From NCBI GenBank assembly GCA_964572225.1, contig CAZNFR010000135.1, positions 1 to 6,839 on the forward strand: a DNA stretch of 6,839 nt, written 5' to 3'. This stretch comes from CAZNFR01 sp964572225. Lineage in GTDB: Bacteria; Bacteroidota; Bacteroidia; Bacteroidales; GCA-2748055. Below, piece after piece: positions 6,031-6,839 of the stretch (within the stretch, counting starts at the first letter, position 1; each line of letters starts with the position of its first letter). Below the pieces are notes generated by a model that saw nothing but the letters and a program-made list of their open reading frames with translations, was not told where the DNA came from and did no database searches. Position numbers and translations under genes: made by a program.

Positions 6031-6839
6031 ATGAAAAAGAACAAAAAACTTCTTGCATTTGTAACGGCTTTCGTTTTCAGCCTTGTATTTTCCATTCTCT
6101 TTAAATGGATACGTACCGGTAATCCTATACGGTTCGAAACGGTGATCTATGGAAGCGTGGTATTTGTTAACGCCATAGTCCTGCTGGGTATCGCCAGCCG
6201 GTTTTTTGGCAGGCTTACCCGAATTGTGCCCACGGAGCTGGGTAAAAAACTGCTTCCGGCCTATCTGCTTTTTGTGCTCATTGCCCTGGTAGTATCCCTG
6301 ATGGTGGTAACTCTTGGGGTTTTTGCCGGATACCTAGCTATGGGAATTGAGCTGGATCACTTTGTTGAAAATCTCTTTCGTATTGAACTGCCATCTGCCC
6401 TAAAGCAATTTGGGGTATGGATCCTGATGGGTTCAGCCTTTTTCTTTTATCTGATCTGGAGGAAATCTCTGGATCGGGAACAAAAACTGCTGGCCGAGAA
6501 TCTCAGGTATAAATACCGCAATCTGAAATCCAGGGTTAATCCCCATTTCCTGTTCAACAGCCTGAACACCTTGTCCGAGCTTGTTCATGAACACTCCGCC
6601 CAGGCCGAAAGCTATATAGAAAAACTTTCGTCTATCTACCGGTATGTGCTTGAGAATGAAGAAAAAGATCTGGTGGGACTTGAAGAGGAGCTTACTTTTA
6701 CCCGGGATTTTTTTTCCCTTCAGGAAGAAAGAGACAGGGGTAAAATTATACTGGACATCAATGTGCCGAATCCGCAAGTATACAGAGTGATTCCCACTTC
6801 TCTACAGGGGCTGGTCGAAAATGCACTAAAACATAATGC
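6031..6839 (+). CDS. LytS/YehU-type sensor histidine kinase, 3' end outside the window
   Basis: An open frame from ATG at 6031 continues to the last base and gives 269 residues with no stop. Four membrane segments are predicted at about 8-25, 37-57, 75-102 and 127-143, with short loops and no sizeable extracytoplasmic domain. A short linker (144-160) leads to the His_kinase domain: NPHFLFNSLNTL at 170-181 contains the probable phosphoacceptor H172, and LVENALKHN at 261-269 is the N-box of the ATPase domain, where the sequence is cut. This arrangement defines the LytS family of kinases, whose partners are usually LytTR response regulators, so such a gene would be expected just beyond the window. 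The signal is unknown; the small loops suggest sensing in or near the membrane. An earlier ATG at 6020 stops after four codons, so 6031 is the start. It is divergent from the HTATIP2-like gene, and there is no evidence that it regulates the neighbouring run. Confidence 0.93.
   Translation, partial: MKKNKKLLAFVTAFVFSLVFSILFKWIRTGNPIRFETVIYGSVVFVNAIVLLGIASRFFGRLTRIVPTELGKKLLPAYLLFVLIALVVSLMVVTLGVFAGYLAMGIELDHFVENLFRIELPSALKQFGVWILMGSAFFFYLIWRKSLDREQKLLAENLRYKYRNLKSRVNPHFLFNSLNTLSELVHEHSAQAESYIEKLSSIYRYVLENEEKDLVGLEEELTFTRDFFSLQEERDRGKIILDINVPNPQVYRVIPTSLQGLVENALKHN

Noticed and set aside
6433..6777. Minus-strand open frame of 114 codons
   Set aside because: It is antisense to the kinase core, whose plus-strand frame encodes the H-box and N-box; the reverse translation has no recognisable domain.

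Overview
The window looks like a chromosomal piece of a Bacteroidota genome, probably a free-living or marine-type member of the Bacteroidales/Marinilabiliales. This is inferred from gene content: a TonB-dependent outer-membrane receptor, a lipoprotein sulfatase of the arylsulfatase A type and a LytS-type histidine kinase. It also fits the AT-rich leaders without Shine-Dalgarno sequences in front of every gene start. No ribosomal RNA or other taxonomic marker is present, so the placement is not proven.

Layout: five genes lie on the minus strand and one on the plus strand. Read in the direction of minus-strand transcription, the order is an atypical short-chain dehydrogenase related to HTATIP2/TIP30 (5838 to 5170), a lipoprotein sulfatase (5107 to 3683), a zinc-dependent medium-chain alcohol/polyol dehydrogenase (3503 to 2457) and a 662-residue TonB-dependent receptor (2416 to 428). 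A repeat-rich intergenic stretch of 215 bp follows, then the first 70 codons of an unrecognised protein that leaves the window at base 1. On the plus strand, from 6031, a LytS/YehU-type sensor histidine kinase begins. It is divergent from the dehydrogenase and is cut by the window end just after its N-box.

How the genes may work together: gaps in the minus-strand run are 62, 179 and 40 bp, so dehydrogenase plus receptor could be one transcript and HTATIP2-like gene plus sulfatase another; this is inference. A sulfatase beside a polyol/sugar-type dehydrogenase and an outer-membrane importer would suit use of a sulfated small molecule. There is, however, no SusC/SusD pair, no glycoside hydrolase and no sulfatase-maturing enzyme in the window, so it is not a recognisable polysaccharide utilisation locus.

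The most unusual DNA is at 304-434. A G-rich degenerate octamer tract switches strand at the palindrome GGGGATCCCC and becomes six perfect copies of CCCCTAAA (TTTAGGGG on the other strand), a telomere-like, quadruplex-capable array. Related motifs run into the last two codons and stop codon of the receptor gene. Apart from this tract and a few short repeats upstream of genes, I found no convincing new multi-gene system.
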